This document shows positions 6,389 through 6,970 of a stretch of DNA of 6,970 bases, piece by piece. Source of the stretch: an uncultured Coriobacteriaceae bacterium. Lineage in GTDB: Bacteria; Actinomycetota; Coriobacteriia; Coriobacteriales; QAMH01. The position numbers were made by a program, and so were the translations under genes. The first letter of the stretch is position 1; every line of letters begins with the position of its first letter. The stretch is taken from assembly GCA_902796975.1 (NCBI GenBank), contig CADBRF010000272.1, forward strand, positions 1 to 6,970, written 5' to 3'. A model generated the notes under the pieces. The model did no database searches and was not told where the DNA came from. It worked only from the letters and a program-made list of their open reading frames with translations.

Positions 6389-6478
6389 CAGCACGCCAAT
6401 CACCAATAGAGCCTCGCCAAGGTTCCTCGTCGCATTTGTTTTGCACACGCGACAATCACATGGCAACTTGCATAAAAT

Positions 6479-6970
6479 TTAGGCAGTTTGCTCAGTTGTC
6501 TTTTTCGCACGGCGCGCCTTGCGCACGCGCAAGACCAGGTAGGTCACGCCCACCGCTGAATAGACCCACGCCTGCGCAACATATTTCGCAAAATTCGTCA
6601 GAAAGTCAGCTGGATTGGAGACAATCTGCATCATGGCGGTTTGGCTTGTCCAAGGGCAGCCAACCAAAGCGTGCCCGATGCCAAGAAGCATTCCCTGCAG
6701 CACCATGAACGCCATCATGGGATAGGCCGTCTTCTGGACCTTCTTCCAAGTTGAACCCTTCATGTGCTTGCGAACGCACTTGAAAGAAGTGATCCAGGGA
6801 ATGAGGAAGCACACGGTCAGCGGAATGCCAATGACAACGGCGGCGATGAACATTGGAGCCACAGCATCGCCCCAGATGGCCCTGAACTGGGCACTTGCGA
6901 AATAAAAGGGGAAGCTCATGATTCGGCAGACATGGCCCATCACGATGATTCCCGCCAGAACAGAGAGCTC
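6479..6970 (-). CDS. Ferric-reductase-like transmembrane (MsrQ/YedZ-type) protein, 5' end outside window
   Basis: This is a membrane protein of the ferric-reductase-like superfamily, whose members carry electrons through heme b across the membrane. The 163 visible residues are open to the window edge. Methionine or GTG codons near 6940 look internal, because the preceding codons encode a continuous helix, LSVLAGIIVMGHV. Visible helices lie at about 1-25, 36-60, 83-104 and 128-147. The tail is very basic (RVRKARRAKK). The stretch WITSFKCVRKHMKGSTWKK (59-77) followed by VQKTAYP aligns with the E. coli MsrQ segment around TSTQAMQRK and QQLHNFVY. His13 matches the first heme histidine, but the two later MsrQ histidine positions appear to be Gln79 and Gln92; His100 is the nearest alternative. 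There is no fused FAD or NAD domain in the visible part. The FAD oxidoreductase 183 bp downstream on the same strand is a possible, unproven partner. Confidence 0.75.
   Translation of the reverse strand, partial: ELSVLAGIIVMGHVCRIMSFPFYFASAQFRAIWGDAVAPMFIAAVVIGIPLTVCFLIPWITSFKCVRKHMKGSTWKKVQKTAYPMMAFMVLQGMLLGIGHALVGCPWTSQTAMMQIVSNPADFLTNFAKYVAQAWVYSAVGVTYLVLRVRKARRAKKTTEQTA

Overview
The window looks like chromosomal DNA of an anaerobic, mid-GC bacterium. The closest overall impression is class Coriobacteriia (Eggerthellaceae-like Actinomycetota). This rests on gene types typical of respiratory anaerobes (tungstate-type binding lipoprotein, HdrD-like CCG-domain Fe-S protein, ferric-reductase-type membrane heme protein, orphan FAD oxidoreductase), strong GGAGG-type ribosome sites and frequent GTG starts. 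The taxonomy is inference. No tRNA, rRNA, CRISPR, insertion sequence or phage gene was seen.

Layout. (1) 1-994, minus strand: the 5' part of a lipoprotein gene whose C-terminal half matches tungstate-binding TupA but whose N-terminal third matches the C-terminal part of TupA. The order is therefore permuted, or a segment is duplicated. It has a good promoter with a dyad at the -35. (2) 1230-2132, minus: a LysR-type regulator. (3) 2239-2901, minus: an AlkD-family DNA glycosylase, 18 nt behind (4) 2920-3471, minus: a five-helix membrane protein with one histidine in each of its first four helices. (5) Divergent from it, 3695-4894, plus: an HdrD/GlpC-like protein with two [4Fe-4S] motifs and two complete CCG domains, preceded by a terminator-like hairpin 13 nt before its start codon. 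(6) A bidirectional terminator at 4958-4995 separates it from (7) 5045-6295, minus: a pyridine-nucleotide-disulfide-oxidoreductase-fold FAD protein. (8) 6479 to the window edge, minus: a ferric-reductase/MsrQ-like membrane protein, 5'-truncated by the window.

How the genes may work together. Four of the seven genes (4, 5, 7, 8) are predicted electron carriers: membrane heme, Fe-S/CCG, FAD/NAD(P) and membrane heme. They could form a local redox module, but they lie in separate transcription units, so physical partnership is only a hypothesis. The TupA-like protein would supply tungstate (or molybdate) for W/Mo-pterin enzymes common in such anaerobes. Its permease and ATPase genes would be expected just left of position 1. 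All intergenic gaps are under 300 bases; the longest (995-1229, 3472-3694, 6296-6478) hold regulatory-looking sequence and no credible small gene.
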